Positions 1 to 9,086 of a stretch of DNA of 64,000 bases are shown in pieces (within the stretch, counting starts at the first letter, position 1; each line of letters begins with the position of its first letter). Location of the stretch: NCBI GenBank assembly GCA_001899085.1, contig MKVB01000006.1:232073-296072 (forward strand), read 5' to 3'. Source of the DNA: Devosia sp. 66-14. Its GTDB lineage: Bacteria; Pseudomonadota; Alphaproteobacteria; Rhizobiales; Devosiaceae. The notes below the pieces were generated by a model that made no database searches, was not told the DNA's origin, and saw nothing but the letters and a program-made list of their open reading frames with translations. Position numbers and translations under genes: made by a program.

Positions 1-1869
1 GTGCAGTATTCCAGCACGCTCGAGACGGTGCTCAACCAGGCGACCTACACGCCCTGCGGAGACTGCATCGACGCCAAGGGCAACCGTATCGGCTGGAAGG
101 TGAAAGCGGCCAAGCTGATCCAGAACTCCGAGACCAAGACCATCTATTTCGAGCAGCCATCGCTCGAGGTGCTGGGCATCCCGGTGGCCTGGCTGCCCTG
201 GTTGTCGCTGCCCGATCCGAGCGCCAAGCAGAGCAACGGCTTCCTGTTGCCCAGCGTCAACTACAAGGCCGAGTATGGCGGCCGTATCACCGCGCCCTAC
301 TTTATCAATGTCGGCGACGACACGCAGATCCTGCTGGCGCCGTCGCTGATGTCGCGCCAAGGCTTCCTGATGGCGGCCGAGTGGCAGCAGCGCTTCGATT
401 ACGGCACGTTCACGGTCAAGGCGTCGGGTATCTACCAGCTCGATCCGGGTGCCTTCTCGGGAATCGGCAACCGTGAATGGCGCGGCGCCATCCAGAGTTC
501 GGGGCGCTTCGAGCCGGTGGCGGACTGGACCGTGGGCTGGTCGTACAGCGCCTTCACCGACGCCGCCTATTTCGACGATTACGACTTCAACACCGACGAC
601 TGGGTGACCAACGAGGTCTACGCCACCCACCTGAGCAGCGACTTTTACGCCGACGTGCGGCTGCAGCAGTTCCTGAAACTGGGTCAGTTCGGCACCCAGG
701 CTGCCGCCGATTCGGCGCAGGCGCAGCAGGCGGTGACGCTGCCGAACGCGCGCGGCGCGGGATATTTCGACCTCGGCGAATGGGGCCAGGTGCGGGCCAA
801 CGGCAACCTGCTCGGCGTACAGCGGGACGAGGACGCCGCGGCGCTTTATGCCGGCATTCCCTACGTCTTCGGCTACGAGGGCGCCAAGACGCACGCCTCG
901 GGCGAGCTGAGCTGGCAGAACCAGATCATCGCGCCGGGCGGCGTGGTGGTGACGCCTTATCTCGGCCTGCGGGCGGACATCACCAACTACGACAGCGGCG
1001 ACGCGGTCAGCGCGGGCGAGCCGGCCGACCAGTTCCTGTTCGAAGCGACGCCGATCGCCGCAGTGGACTTCCGCTGGCCCTTATTCGCCACCAGCGGGCT
1101 CGACACGCACCTGCTCGAGCCGATCGCGCAACTGGTCTATCGCGGCAGCGACACCTCGCTGGTGGGGATCACCAACGACAACGCGCACAGCTTCGTACTC
1201 GATGACACCAACCTCTTCTCCTATGACCGCTTCACCGGCAGCGACCGGCAGGAAACCGGTCTGCGCGCCAATATCGGGGCGCGCTACCTCGCCAACTTCT
1301 CGGCCGGCCAATGGCTGGAGATCATCGCCGGCCAGAGCTTCCGCCTCGCTGGAGTGAACGCGTTCGGGACGGTCGATCCGGTCAATACCGGCGTCGGCAG
1401 CGGGCTCGAGGACGATGCGTCTTACATCGTGCTCGGAGCGCGCGGCTCGCCCTATGACGGGCTGACGCTGGGCGCCAAGATGCAGCTCGACCCCAACGGG
1501 CCGCGCGTGGCCCGGGCCGGTCTCGGCGGCACCTACGCCGTCGGGCCCTATTCGATCGGCAGCGACTATGTCTACCTGCCGGCGGATCCGGCGACCGGCG
1601 TGGTGGCGGACCAGCACGAGGTGACGGTACGGGCCAGCACGCCGCTGCCGCTCGACTACTGGCGCGCCAATGGCAGCCTGTCGTGGAACGTCGCCGCCAA
1701 TGAATGGCTCGAGGCGCGCGGCGAGTTGATCTACGACGACGGCTTCTTCCTCGCCGGTGGCTTCGCGCAAGCCAACGCGGCGACGCATGAGACCCCCAAT
1801 TCGGTTACGTTCGGCGTGCAGTTCAAACTGAAGGCGCCGGGGGCCGAATTCGGGATCATCAACTATTGA
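1..1869 (+). CDS. lptD: LPS-assembly protein LptD, C-terminal part (5' end outside the window)
   Basis: This is the outer-membrane component of the Lpt machine, which with LptE inserts lipopolysaccharide into the outer leaflet. The frame is open from the first base and ends at TGA 1867-1869, so the 622 visible residues lack the signal peptide and most of the periplasmic beta-jellyroll. The first codon (GTG) is internal, not a start. The visible part begins at the jellyroll/barrel junction (CGDC near residue 18, then the WLPWLSLPDPS stretch). It continues as alternating aromatic and polar beta strands typical of the LptD barrel and ends in an aromatic residue (INY), as outer-membrane barrels often do. 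The surA-like gene follows 129 bp downstream, the common lptD-surA-pdxA-rsmA order of alphaproteobacteria. Confidence 0.93.
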   Translation: MQYSSTLETVLNQATYTPCGDCIDAKGNRIGWKVKAAKLIQNSETKTIYFEQPSLEVLGIPVAWLPWLSLPDPSAKQSNGFLLPSVNYKAEYGGRITAPYFINVGDDTQILLAPSLMSRQGFLMAAEWQQRFDYGTFTVKASGIYQLDPGAFSGIGNREWRGAIQSSGRFEPVADWTVGWSYSAFTDAAYFDDYDFNTDDWVTNEVYATHLSSDFYADVRLQQFLKLGQFGTQAAADSAQAQQAVTLPNARGAGYFDLGEWGQVRANGNLLGVQRDEDAAALYAGIPYVFGYEGAKTHASGELSWQNQIIAPGGVVVTPYLGLRADITNYDSGDAVSAGEPADQFLFEATPIAAVDFRWPLFATSGLDTHLLEPIAQLVYRGSDTSLVGITNDNAHSFVLDDTNLFSYDRFTGSDRQETGLRANIGARYLANFSAGQWLEIIAGQSFRLAGVNAFGTVDPVNTGVGSGLEDDASYIVLGARGSPYDGLTLGAKMQLDPNGPRVARAGLGGTYAVGPYSIGSDYVYLPADPATGVVADQHEVTVRASTPLPLDYWRANGSLSWNVAANEWLEARGELIYDDGFFLAGGFAQANAATHETPNSVTFGVQFKLKAPGAEFGIINY

Positions 1870-1998
1870 GTTCGATCGACGCAATCGATCGGGTATGCAA
1901 CTTCTCCTGATCCCGGCCCAACCGATTTTGGCCGTATTCTTCCAACATTGAGTTGGCCGAGCCGGGGGCGATCCGGTGGCCTTCCCAAAGAACTGAAA

Positions 1999-2886
1999 AT
2001 GGTGACGACAATGCTCCGCCTCATCGCTGCAATGCTGATCGGCTTAACCCTGAGCGTCATGCCGGCTTTTGCCGCGACCAAGGTGACGGTCAACGGCGTG
2101 CCGATTTCGGATATCGAGATCGCCCAGCGCACCAAACTGCTGGCGCTCGAAGGCGGCGGCGGCACCAAGAAGGCGATGGAGCAGTTGATCGACGAGCAGC
2201 TGCAGATCCAGGAAGCCAAGCGGATGAACATCGTCATCTCCGACCAGCAGGTCGATGACGCGTTCCAGCAGGTCGCCCGCAACATCAAGGTGTCGACCGA
2301 CAAGCTGCGCCAGATCCTGCAGCAGGCCGGCGTCAACATGGACACCATGCGGGCCCGCCTGCGCGCCGCCATCGCCTGGCAGCAGGTCAGCGGCATGGTG
2401 GTCGCCTCGCGCGTCAAGGTGTCGGACCTCGACCTCGAGAAGGCTGCCGAAGCCAAGCTCGACCAGGCCTCGAGCTATGACTACATCCTCAAGGAAATCC
2501 TGTTCATCAGCACGGCAGGCAATGCCTCGGCCCGCACCGGCCAGGCCAACAAGTACCGCGCAGCGTTCAAGGGCTGCGACAGCGCCGTGCAGGTGTCGCT
2601 GAACTTTACCGACGCCGCGGTGCGCGACATGGGCCGCCGCCACGCCACGCAGTTGCCGGACGCCCTGGCCAGCGAGCTGGCCAAGCTGAACGTCGGCGGC
2701 ATCACCAAGCCGCGCGTCACCGAAGCCGGCGTGTCGATGCTGGCGGTCTGCGCCAAGAACGAGGCGCGCGACACCACGTTCCTCAAGAACAAGCTGCGCA
2801 ACGAGCAGGGCAGCGAGGCGATGAAGACCGAGGCCGAGAAGTTCAAGGCCGAGCTGCGCCAGAAGGCCAAGATCATCTACAGCTAA
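1999..2886 (+). CDS. SurA-like periplasmic chaperone / peptidylprolyl isomerase
   Basis: Predicted periplasmic chaperone for outer-membrane protein folding, about 295 aa. ATG 1999 (or 2011) gives a clean Sec signal peptide, a hydrophobic run ending in MPAFA, before the mature ATKVTVNGVPIS. The next 130 residues match the SurA N-terminal domain, including the TKLLALEGGG and AMEQLIDEQLQIQEAKR helices. The C-terminal half lies where a parvulin domain would be, but I see no clear rotamase signature, so isomerase activity is uncertain. An in-frame TTG at 1948 would add 17 residues ahead of the signal peptide and is less likely. It sits between lptD and pdxA, its usual place. Confidence 0.85.
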   Translation: MVTTMLRLIAAMLIGLTLSVMPAFAATKVTVNGVPISDIEIAQRTKLLALEGGGGTKKAMEQLIDEQLQIQEAKRMNIVISDQQVDDAFQQVARNIKVSTDKLRQILQQAGVNMDTMRARLRAAIAWQQVSGMVVASRVKVSDLDLEKAAEAKLDQASSYDYILKEILFISTAGNASARTGQANKYRAAFKGCDSAVQVSLNFTDAAVRDMGRRHATQLPDALASELAKLNVGGITKPRVTEAGVSMLAVCAKNEARDTTFLKNKLRNEQGSEAMKTEAEKFKAELRQKAKIIYS

Positions 2887-3046
2887 CGGAGTGTTGCCGG
2901 CCCGGCGGGAAAACGCCGGGCTTCGCGACAGTTTGGCTTAGCAAGTCCATGTCAGGAGCCGTTCGGCGCCAGGTCGAACGGCTCTAGGTCAGTCGGCAGC
3001 GACGGACCGGGGCGGCGCCGCTGCGACGCGAACATACGAGGACATC

Positions 3047-4075
3047 TTGGCCGACACCCACCAGCCGCTTGCCGTCAGCATGGGCGAACCCGCGGGCATC
3101 GGACCCGACCTGGTCCTGCGCCTCTACGCCAGGCGCGCCGAACTCGGGCTGCCCCCCTTCATCGTCTATGGCCACATCGATTTCCTGCGCGCCCGCGCCG
3201 CGCGCCTGCGGCTGCCGATCGCGCTGACCGAGAGCACCCCACTCGACGCAGGCGCGCATTTCGACGAGGCGTTGCCGATCGTGCATGTCGACGGGCTGGT
3301 GCCCGACAAGCCGGGCGAGCCTACGCCGCTGTCGGGCAAGGTGGTGATCGAGTCGATCTCCCGCGCGGTGGAGGCGAGCCTCACCGGGGAATGCCGCGCC
3401 ATCGTTACGGCGCCGATCCACAAGGCGGCGCTCTACTCGGCAGGTTTCAAGTATCCGGGCCATACCGAGTTCCTCGCAGCGCTCTGCGCGCAAGGCGAGT
3501 CAGTTCCCACGCCGGTGATGATGCTGGCGCACGAGGCCTTGCGGGTCATCCCGGCGACGATCCATGTGCCGATCCGTGCGGTGCCGGCGCTCGTGACGTT
3601 CGAACTGGTGGTCACCACCGGACGGATCGTCGCGCACAGCCTGCGCACCCGCTTCGGCATTGCCGAGCCGCGGATCGGCTTTGCCGGGCTCAACCCGCAC
3701 GCCAGCGAGGGCGGCAATATCGGCACCGAGGACTATGACACCGTCGGCCCGGCCATCGCGCATCTGCAGCACGAGGGGATCCTGGCCGAAGGCCCGATGC
3801 CTGCCGACACGCTGTTCCACCTGCCGCACTGGCGGAAGTACGACGCCGTGGTCGCGATGTATCACGACCAGGCGCTGATCCCGATCAAGACCGTGGCGTT
3901 CGACCAGGCGGTGAACGTGACGCTCGGCCTGCCGATCGTCCGCACCTCGCCTGACCATGGCACCGCCTTTGACCTGGCAGGAACCGGCAAGGGCTCTGAC
4001 GCGAGCTTCCTCAATGCGATCCGGCTGGCCGATGAGCTGACCGGCGGCGTGGCGCAACGGGCGGCGGCGCAGTAG
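3047..4075 (+). CDS. pdxA: 4-hydroxythreonine-4-phosphate dehydrogenase PdxA
   Basis: Oxidises 4-phosphohydroxy-L-threonine in the DXP-dependent pyridoxal phosphate pathway; cytosolic, metal- and NAD-dependent. The 342-aa product has the family opening SMGEPAGIGPD (residues 11-21), TAPIHK (121-126), the metal-site HTEF at about 139 and the late MYHDQALIPIK segment with a second metal ligand. Its length is normal for PdxA. The start is TTG 3047, preceded by GAGGA at 3038-3042; no ATG gives the whole conserved N-terminus. It lies 160 bp after the surA-like gene and upstream of rsmA, with the convergent DUF305 gene between them. Confidence 0.95.
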   Translation: MADTHQPLAVSMGEPAGIGPDLVLRLYARRAELGLPPFIVYGHIDFLRARAARLRLPIALTESTPLDAGAHFDEALPIVHVDGLVPDKPGEPTPLSGKVVIESISRAVEASLTGECRAIVTAPIHKAALYSAGFKYPGHTEFLAALCAQGESVPTPVMMLAHEALRVIPATIHVPIRAVPALVTFELVVTTGRIVAHSLRTRFGIAEPRIGFAGLNPHASEGGNIGTEDYDTVGPAIAHLQHEGILAEGPMPADTLFHLPHWRKYDAVVAMYHDQALIPIKTVAFDQAVNVTLGLPIVRTSPDHGTAFDLAGTGKGSDASFLNAIRLADELTGGVAQRAAAQ

Positions 4076-4122
4076 GGCACCGTCGACGGGCCGCCGCAGG
4101 CGGCCCGTCCGCTCCGATATGG

Positions 4123-4557
4123 CTATTGCGGCTGCTTTTCCAGCCAGGCCCGCATGTCGGCGATTTCCTTTTCCTGGGCGGTGATCACCGCCTGCGCCAT
4201 CTCCCGGACCCACGGGTCATCGCCATGCTTCAGTTCGGCCTTGGCCATGTCGATGGCGCCCTGGTGGTGCGGGATCATCGAGCAGACGAACGCCACATCG
4301 ATATCGCTGGCTGTGCCGCCGGCCATCATATCGGTGTTCATCGCATCCATACCGGCCATCAGATCGGCGTGGGCCGGCGATGCGCCCTGATCATGTTGCA
4401 TGGCCATGGGCGCTGCCGCGGCCGGAGCATTGGCGAGGCAGATCGGCGGCAGGCCCGCAGCAGGGGCGGCGGCGCCGTGGCCGGCATGGCTCTCCTGCGC
4501 GACGGCCGGAAGGGTTAGCGCCAGCAGCAGGGCGGCGGCAACAACGGACTTGTGCAT
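4123..4557 (-). CDS. DUF305 secreted protein, probably copper-related
   Basis: A 144-aa exported protein of the DUF305 family, some members of which bind copper in the periplasm. A Sec signal peptide ends at about residue 21 (LPAVAQ). Met/His-rich segments follow ([24 protein letters not shown]), then the family motif [16 protein letters not shown] and a C-terminal helix ending LEKQPQ. ATG 4557 is preceded by AAGGAG on the minus strand. A MerR/CueR-like promoter lies about 60-80 bp upstream and supports metal induction. The gene points against pdxA and rsmA and looks like an independent unit. Copper is inferred from the family, the Met/His content and the promoter. Confidence 0.85.
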   Translation of the reverse strand: MHKSVVAAALLLALTLPAVAQESHAGHGAAAPAAGLPPICLANAPAAAAPMAMQHDQGASPAHADLMAGMDAMNTDMMAGGTASDIDVAFVCSMIPHHQGAIDMAKAELKHGDDPWVREMAQAVITAQEKEIADMRAWLEKQPQ

Positions 4558-4615
4558 CTTGGTCTCCTTGGACGTCTCCGCCCCGAGCAGGGGGCGGCCA
4601 TGTCCTCGTTCCTGC

Positions 4616-4639
4616 ACCTTCCCACCATGGCAAGGTCAA
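4616..4639 (-). promoter_or_regulatory. MerR/CueR-like operator-promoter of the DUF305 gene
   Basis: On the minus strand a TTGACC -35 box (4639-4634) runs into the dyad ACCTTGCC-N5-GGGAAGGT (4636-4616), whose arms match at 7 of 8 positions. This resembles the ACCTTCC-type dyads and overlong spacers of CueR-controlled copA promoters. The -10 box (near 4614-4609) is weak, as expected for an activator-dependent promoter. No MerR-family gene is in the window. Confidence 0.55.
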
Positions 4640-4682
4640 GCGCCCATTTGCCTTCCCCGCTAAATCCGCTATCCCCGGTGCC

Positions 4683-5513
4683 ATGCAGATCGACAACCTT
4701 CCCCCGCTTCGCGAGATCATCGCCGCGCATGACCTGAGGGCCAGAAAGGAGCTCGGGCAGAACTTCCTGCTCGATCTCAACCTGACGGCGCGCATCGCGC
4801 GGGTCGCCGGCCCGTTGCAGGCCGCAACCGTGATCGAGGTCGGGCCCGGCCCAGGCGGGCTGACGCGGGCGCTGCTGGCTGAAGGCGCGAAGAAAGTCAT
4901 CGCCATCGAACGGGATGAGCGCACCCTGCCCGCCCTGGCACAGATCGCCGAAGCCTATCCCGGGCGGCTGGAGGTGATCTCCGGCGACGCGCTGGAGGTC
5001 GATTACGCGGCGCTGGCCGACGGCCCTACCCGCATCGTTTCGAACCTGCCCTACAATATCGGCACCGAGCTGCTGACCCGCTGGCTCACGGTCGAAAGCT
5101 GGCCGCCGTTTTTCGAGAGCCTGACGCTGATGTTCCAGCGTGAGGTGGCCGAGCGCATCGTCGCCAAGCCGGGCGACAACCATTACGGCCGGCTCGGCGT
5201 GCTGTGCGGCTGGCGCACCGATGCGCGGATCGCCTTCAACGTCGGTCGCGAAGCGTTCACCCCACCGCCAAAGGTCACCTCCAGCGTGGTGCACCTCAAG
5301 CCAAAGCCGACCGATGACGGCGTCGCCGTGCGCGACCTCGAAGCGGTGACCCGGGCGGCGTTCGGGCAGCGCCGCAAGATGGTGCGCCAGAGCCTCAAAT
5401 CGCTCGGCGTGCCCATGGAGCCCCTGCTGGCCGCCGCCGAGCTCAGGGGCGACGAGCGCGCCGAGGTGTTACCGGTCGAGACGTTCCTGAAGCTGGCGCG
5501 GGCGCGGCGCTGA
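4683..5513 (+). CDS. rsmA: 16S rRNA (adenine(1518)-N(6)/adenine(1519)-N(6))-dimethyltransferase RsmA
   Basis: Dimethylates two adjacent adenines in helix 45 of 16S rRNA during 30S maturation, using SAM. The 276-aa product has the [10 protein letters not shown] start region, SAM motif [17 protein letters not shown], motif II IAIERD and the catalytic NLPYN motif near residue 122, and it ends in the small C-terminal domain with [16 protein letters not shown] chose ATG 4683 because it places the conserved N-terminus correctly; upstream in-frame codons run into the DUF305 promoter. Its stop overlaps the next start by one base (TGATG at 5511-5515), suggesting coupled translation. Confidence 0.95.
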   Translation: MQIDNLPPLREIIAAHDLRARKELGQNFLLDLNLTARIARVAGPLQAATVIEVGPGPGGLTRALLAEGAKKVIAIERDERTLPALAQIAEAYPGRLEVISGDALEVDYAALADGPTRIVSNLPYNIGTELLTRWLTVESWPPFFESLTLMFQREVAERIVAKPGDNHYGRLGVLCGWRTDARIAFNVGREAFTPPPKVTSSVVHLKPKPTDDGVAVRDLEAVTRAAFGQRRKMVRQSLKSLGVPMEPLLAAAELRGDERAEVLPVETFLKLARARR

Positions 5514-5770
5514 TGGGCGGCGTGATCGCCATCGTAGTGGCGCTGCTGGCGTTCGGCATTCCGATCGCCGTGCCGCTATTCGCGCAGCGCTGGCGGACGC
5601 TGGTCCTCCTGCTGGTGCTGGGCGTGCTGTTCTTCGGCTGGGTGACCCTGGACCTCGCCGCGCCCGACGGCATCACGCAGGCACTCGGGCCGTTCACCTT
5701 CGGCCTGATGCTGTTCGGCTTCGCCGCCGGGGCGATCGCCAAGTTCGTGATGCTGTTGTCGCGGCGATAA
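5513..5770 (+). CDS. Small hydrophobic membrane protein, function unknown
   Basis: An 85-aa protein with three predicted membrane segments (about residues 4-22, 29-47 and 58-81) and a basic end (SRR). I do not recognise a family. ATG 5513 overlaps the rsmA stop codon by one base, so it is very probably co-translated with rsmA. Codon use is like its neighbours. Confidence 0.6.
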   Translation: MGGVIAIVVALLAFGIPIAVPLFAQRWRTLVLLLVLGVLFFGWVTLDLAAPDGITQALGPFTFGLMLFGFAAGAIAKFVMLLSRR

Positions 5771-5787
5771 CGCGGTGCGGTGATGAC

Positions 5788-6081
5788 TCAGCCGCTGACG
5801 GTCGGGCGTGTCACCGCGCCGTCGCCGCTGATTTCGATCTCGGCGACCGAAACGGTGCGTTTGAGGATGGCCGCCGCCTTGACCAGCAGCGCGGTCTTGA
5901 TTTCCGACGGGCTCATCTTGTCATGGGTGTTGGCCCAGACACGCAAAGTGAGGTTGTGATCGAAGATCTCGGGAGCACGCGTCTCGCGCAGCAAGACCTT
6001 CACCTTGGCCTGGGTCCGATCAGCAAAGGTCGGATGCCGATGCATCTCGTCGATGCTGCACGCTTTCACTTCGAACGGCAT
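5788..6081 (-). CDS. Conserved-looking small protein, function unknown
   Basis: A 97-aa soluble protein beginning MPFEVKACSIDEMHRHPTF. The middle (RVWANTHDKMSPSEIKTALL) and the Val/Ile-rich end suggest a compact alpha/beta fold; no signal peptide or membrane segment is visible. I chose ATG 6081 because GGGGGA lies about 7 bases upstream; an in-frame TTG at 6087 is the alternative. It converges on the small membrane gene and sits downstream of gmk on the same strand, with a 183-bp gap holding a DnaA-box match. Confidence 0.6.
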   Translation of the reverse strand: MPFEVKACSIDEMHRHPTFADRTQAKVKVLLRETRAPEIFDHNLTLRVWANTHDKMSPSEIKTALLVKAAAILKRTVSVAEIEISGDGAVTRPTVSG

Positions 6082-6167
6082 GCTCAAGTCCCCCGCGAGG
6101 GTAGGTTCCGCTCAATTCCGACGTTCCGAAACTGTAGCCAAGCGAACCATCCACAGATGCCAGAGGC

Positions 6168-6211
6168 TTATCCACAGGCAGCTGTCGGAAGAGTTAAGGT
6201 GCACCCTTAAC
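6168..6211. other. DnaA-box match and 7-bp inverted repeat between gmk and the next gene
   Basis: The 183-bp gap at 6082-6264 contains an exact TTATCCACA (6168-6176) and, 21 bp before it, CCATCCACA (6148-6156), a two-mismatch version. Just downstream is a perfect inverted repeat, GTTAAGG-TGCAC-CCTTAAC (6193-6211). It may include the promoter of the minus-strand 97-aa gene. No replication-origin genes are near. Confidence 0.35.
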
Positions 6212-6264
6212 GATTTGATTGCGCCTTGATGACGCTTGGAGGCTCGCAACCCTCCGGACTCTTG

Positions 6265-6903
6265 TTAAAGAGAGTCTATCTGATCCTGCAAGTCTTTGAC
6301 GAACTTATCCAATTGGATGAAGCGCGGGCGGGCGAGACGAGCTGCTGCGAGAATAGTGCGAACGCGCGAGGTGGAATCCTCGAGATCCTCGTTGACCAGT
6401 ACATAGTCGTACTCGTTGTAGTGCTGCATCTCGATGCGGGCGTTCTTCAGCCGCTTGTCGATGGTGCCGGCGCTGTCCTGCGCGCGACGCTCGAGGCGCT
6501 TGCGCAATTCCTTGATCGAGGGCGGCAGGATGAAGATGGTCACCATGTCGGGGCGGCACTTCTCGTAGAGCTGCAGCGTGCCCTGGAAATCGATGTCGAA
6601 CAGGATGTCGCGGCCGGCCGACAGCCGCTCCTCGACCCGCGAACGCGGCGTGCCATAGAAATTGCCGTGGACTTCGGCGCTCTCCAGCAGCTCGCCGTCC
6701 TCGCGCATCTTCTTGAAGGTCGGCACGTCGATGAAGTGATAGTGCTTGCCGTCGATCTCGTCGGTACGGCGGGCACGCGTGGTCACCGAGACCGACAGCG
6801 CGATGTTCGGATCATCCTCGAACAGGGCGCGGGAGATCGATGATTTGCCCGCCCCGGACGGCGAGGCGAGAACCAGCATCACTCCGCGTCGCGTGAATTC
6901 CAT
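6265..6903 (-). CDS. gmk: Guanylate kinase
   Basis: Phosphorylates GMP to GDP with ATP in the cytosol. The 212-aa product shows the P-loop ASPSGAGKSS (residues 13-22), the GMP-binding stretch SVSVTTRARRTDEIDGKHYHFID, the FYGTPRSRVEE segment and the ILPPS turn. Length is normal. ATG 6903 has an AAAGGA ribosome site upstream on the minus strand. It is the last gene of the fabD-fabG-acpP-fabF-mltG-yicC-gmk run, 60 bp after yicC, matching the common yicC-gmk linkage. Confidence 0.96.
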   Translation of the reverse strand: MEFTRRGVMLVLASPSGAGKSSISRALFEDDPNIALSVSVTTRARRTDEIDGKHYHFIDVPTFKKMREDGELLESAEVHGNFYGTPRSRVEERLSAGRDILFDIDFQGTLQLYEKCRPDMVTIFILPPSIKELRKRLERRAQDSAGTIDKRLKNARIEMQHYNEYDYVLVNEDLEDSTSRVRTILAAARLARPRFIQLDKFVKDLQDQIDSL

Positions 6904-6963
6904 TCGTATTTCGTCCTTTTGCCCTGCGCATGGCGCTCGGCCGCTTCGCGGCGCTCGCCGGGG

Positions 6964-7854
6964 TCACTCGATATTCTGGACCTGCTCGCGGAGCTGATCG
7001 ATCACGGCCTTCAGATCGAGGCCGATGGCTGTCAGGGCCACGTCGTTGGATTTGGAGCAAAGCGTATTCGCTTCGCGGTTAAATTCCTGTGACAGGAAGT
7101 CGAGCTTGCGACCCACCGGGCCGCCGCTCGCGAGCAGCTGGCGGGCCGCGGCAATGTGGGCGCCGAGCCGGTCCAACTCCTCGCGGATATCGGCCTTGGT
7201 GGCCAGCAGCACGGCTTCCTGCGCCAGCCGCTCGTCGGACAGGGTCGGGCTCGCCTCGCTGAGATCGGCGACCTGCTGCCGGAGGCGGGCGAGGATGGCA
7301 TCGCGACTGCGGCCGGGATGGATTTCGGCCGCCTTGGTGAGGGCAGCGATCTCGTCGATGCGCTCGGAGAGGATCGCAGCGATGCGCGCCCCCTCCTCGC
7401 GCCGTGCCGCGGCAAGGCCGGCCACCGCTTCGGCGACCGCGGTCAGGATGGCAGCGCTGAGCGCCTCTTCGTCATCGGCCGAGAGCGCGGTCTCGTGCTG
7501 CTCCAGCACACCGCGCAGAGCGAGGATGCCGTCGAGACGCGGCTTGTCGGCGTCGAGACGACTCTCCAGCCATCTGAAGCCTTCGAGGACCGCTTCGAGC
7601 GCCTGATGGTTGACGACGACGCGGCCGCCCTCGCCTTCGCGATCGACAGTTAGCGACACTGTCAGCGAGCCGCGGGTGATCGACTTGCCGATCACCCTGC
7701 GGATTTCGGCCTCCAGCACATCGAAGCCCGCAGCCAAGCGCAACCGCAGGTCGAGGCCGCGGCCGTTGACCGACTTGATCTCGACGGTAAAGCCGACGCC
7801 CGGCAGCGCACCGGCGGCGCGGGCATAGCCGGTCATGCTGGCGAGTGGCGCCAT
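6964..7854 (-). CDS. YicC/YloC family endoribonuclease
   Basis: A 296-aa member of the YicC family, whose E. coli member is reported to be an endoribonuclease acting in RNA turnover. It opens with LASMTGYARA, carries the conserved SVNGRGLDLRLRL stretch near residue 30, and ends with the family signature FLSQEFNREANTLCSKSND followed by a helix (KAVIDQLREQVQNIE). The start ATG 7854 shares a base with the mltG stop (TAATG), so the two are translationally coupled. It is upstream of gmk, as in many proteobacteria. Confidence 0.92.
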   Translation of the reverse strand: MAPLASMTGYARAAGALPGVGFTVEIKSVNGRGLDLRLRLAAGFDVLEAEIRRVIGKSITRGSLTVSLTVDREGEGGRVVVNHQALEAVLEGFRWLESRLDADKPRLDGILALRGVLEQHETALSADDEEALSAAILTAVAEAVAGLAAARREEGARIAAILSERIDEIAALTKAAEIHPGRSRDAILARLRQQVADLSEASPTLSDERLAQEAVLLATKADIREELDRLGAHIAAARQLLASGGPVGRKLDFLSQEFNREANTLCSKSNDVALTAIGLDLKAVIDQLREQVQNIE

Positions 7855-8996
7855 TACTGCGCGGGCTCGACGGGTTCGCCGGCGTCCTCGGCCTGCTGGG
7901 CTTCCAGCGCTTCCTTGGCGGCCTCGGCATCGGCCTCGGCCGCTGCCTTGCGGTAGAGCGCCACGTTCTTCCGATGCTGCGCATAGGTCTCGGCGAACAG
8001 GTGCCCGTCGGACGGGCTGGCGCTCTTAGCGACGAAATAGAGATCCTTGATCGCCGCCGGGTGGGCGACGGCGCGCAGCGCATCCTCGCCGGGATTGGCG
8101 ATCGGGCCGGGCGGCAGGCCGTCGATCTGGTAGGTGTTGTACGCCGTCTTGGCCTTGAGTTCGGACGAGGTCGGGCTGCGGTTCAGCACCGCCTTGCCCT
8201 CGGTGACGCCATAGAGGACCGTCGGGTCGGTCTGCAGGCGCATGTTCTTCTTCAGCCGGTTGATGAACACGGCGGCGACCTGCGGGCGCTCGCTGGCCAC
8301 ACCGGTCTCCTTCTCGACGATCGAGGCCATGGTCACCAGCTCGGCCGGCGACTTGATCACCGCGTCGATGGCGGGGTCGCGGCCGGCCCAGATCTCGTCG
8401 ACCTTCTTCTTCATCTCGGCCTGCATCTTTTCGAGCACCGAGGCGCGCGTGTCGCCGGGGAAGAAATCGTAGCGCACCGCGAGCAGCGTCCCTTCGGCGG
8501 GGATCGGCACCAGCTCGCCGGTGAGGTTCGGCCCCTCGGCATTCAGCCGTTCGGCCACCTGGAACGAGGTGTCGCCGGGAATGACGTTGACGAAGAAATC
8601 GAGCGGCTTGCCCTCGGTGATCTCGGTGAGGATATCCGCCATCGAGGCATTGGGTTGCAGCGCATAGACGCCGGCCTTGATGCTGCCCTGCTTCTTGAGG
8701 CCGATCGAGCCGGCGCGGAAAATCAGCGAACTCGGGATCAACTGGCCCTGTGGAATGAGGCCCTGCTCTTCCAGCCGTTGCGCCGTGGTGCCGATCGAGG
8801 CGCCCTTCTCGACGACAAAGTTGGTCTCGGCCTTCACTGCGCCGGGGGCATAGAACTGGTTGGCGGTGTAAAGGAAGACGCCGACGACGACGAGGATGCC
8901 GAGAACGAGCAGGGTGAGCAGCGCGTTGATGACACTGAGCAAGCCGCCGCCCCGCCGTTTCTTGCGGGCTCGTTTCTCGCTGCGCTCGTTAGCCAT
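7854..8996 (-). CDS. mltG: Endolytic murein transglycosylase MltG
   Basis: Inner-membrane lytic transglycosylase that cleaves nascent glycan strands and is thought to set their length. The 380-aa protein has a very basic cytosolic N-terminus (RSEKRARKKRRGGG), one membrane segment at about residues 21-43, LysM-like and YceG folds, and the catalytic motif ASIVEKETG with its glutamate near residue 220, followed by VFINRLKKNMRLQTDPTVLYG. The C-terminus (about 325-380) is an Ala/Glu-rich extension. It lies 90 bp after fabF and overlaps yicC by one base. Confidence 0.95.
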   Translation of the reverse strand: MANERSEKRARKKRRGGGLLSVINALLTLLVLGILVVVGVFLYTANQFYAPGAVKAETNFVVEKGASIGTTAQRLEEQGLIPQGQLIPSSLIFRAGSIGLKKQGSIKAGVYALQPNASMADILTEITEGKPLDFFVNVIPGDTSFQVAERLNAEGPNLTGELVPIPAEGTLLAVRYDFFPGDTRASVLEKMQAEMKKKVDEIWAGRDPAIDAVIKSPAELVTMASIVEKETGVASERPQVAAVFINRLKKNMRLQTDPTVLYGVTEGKAVLNRSPTSSELKAKTAYNTYQIDGLPPGPIANPGEDALRAVAHPAAIKDLYFVAKSASPSDGHLFAETYAQHRKNVALYRKAAAEADAEAAKEALEAQQAEDAGEPVEPAQ

Positions 8997-9086
8997 CGGT
9001 CGGACCTCCAGAAACGCGCACTAATCGCTTGAAAAATGACATCAATACGAACCCGGCCGCCGCTGCGGCGTCCAGGTCCGGTTGCT

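Noticed and set aside
6194-6210. TTAA-N9-TTAA as a CtrA-binding site
   Set aside because: CtrA sites have a 7-bp spacer; the spacer here is 9, and the match is explained by the GTTAAGG/CCTTAAC dyad.
7845-9032. Plus-strand frame over mltG
   Set aside because: Antisense shadow; MltG has its catalytic motif and membrane segment on the minus strand.
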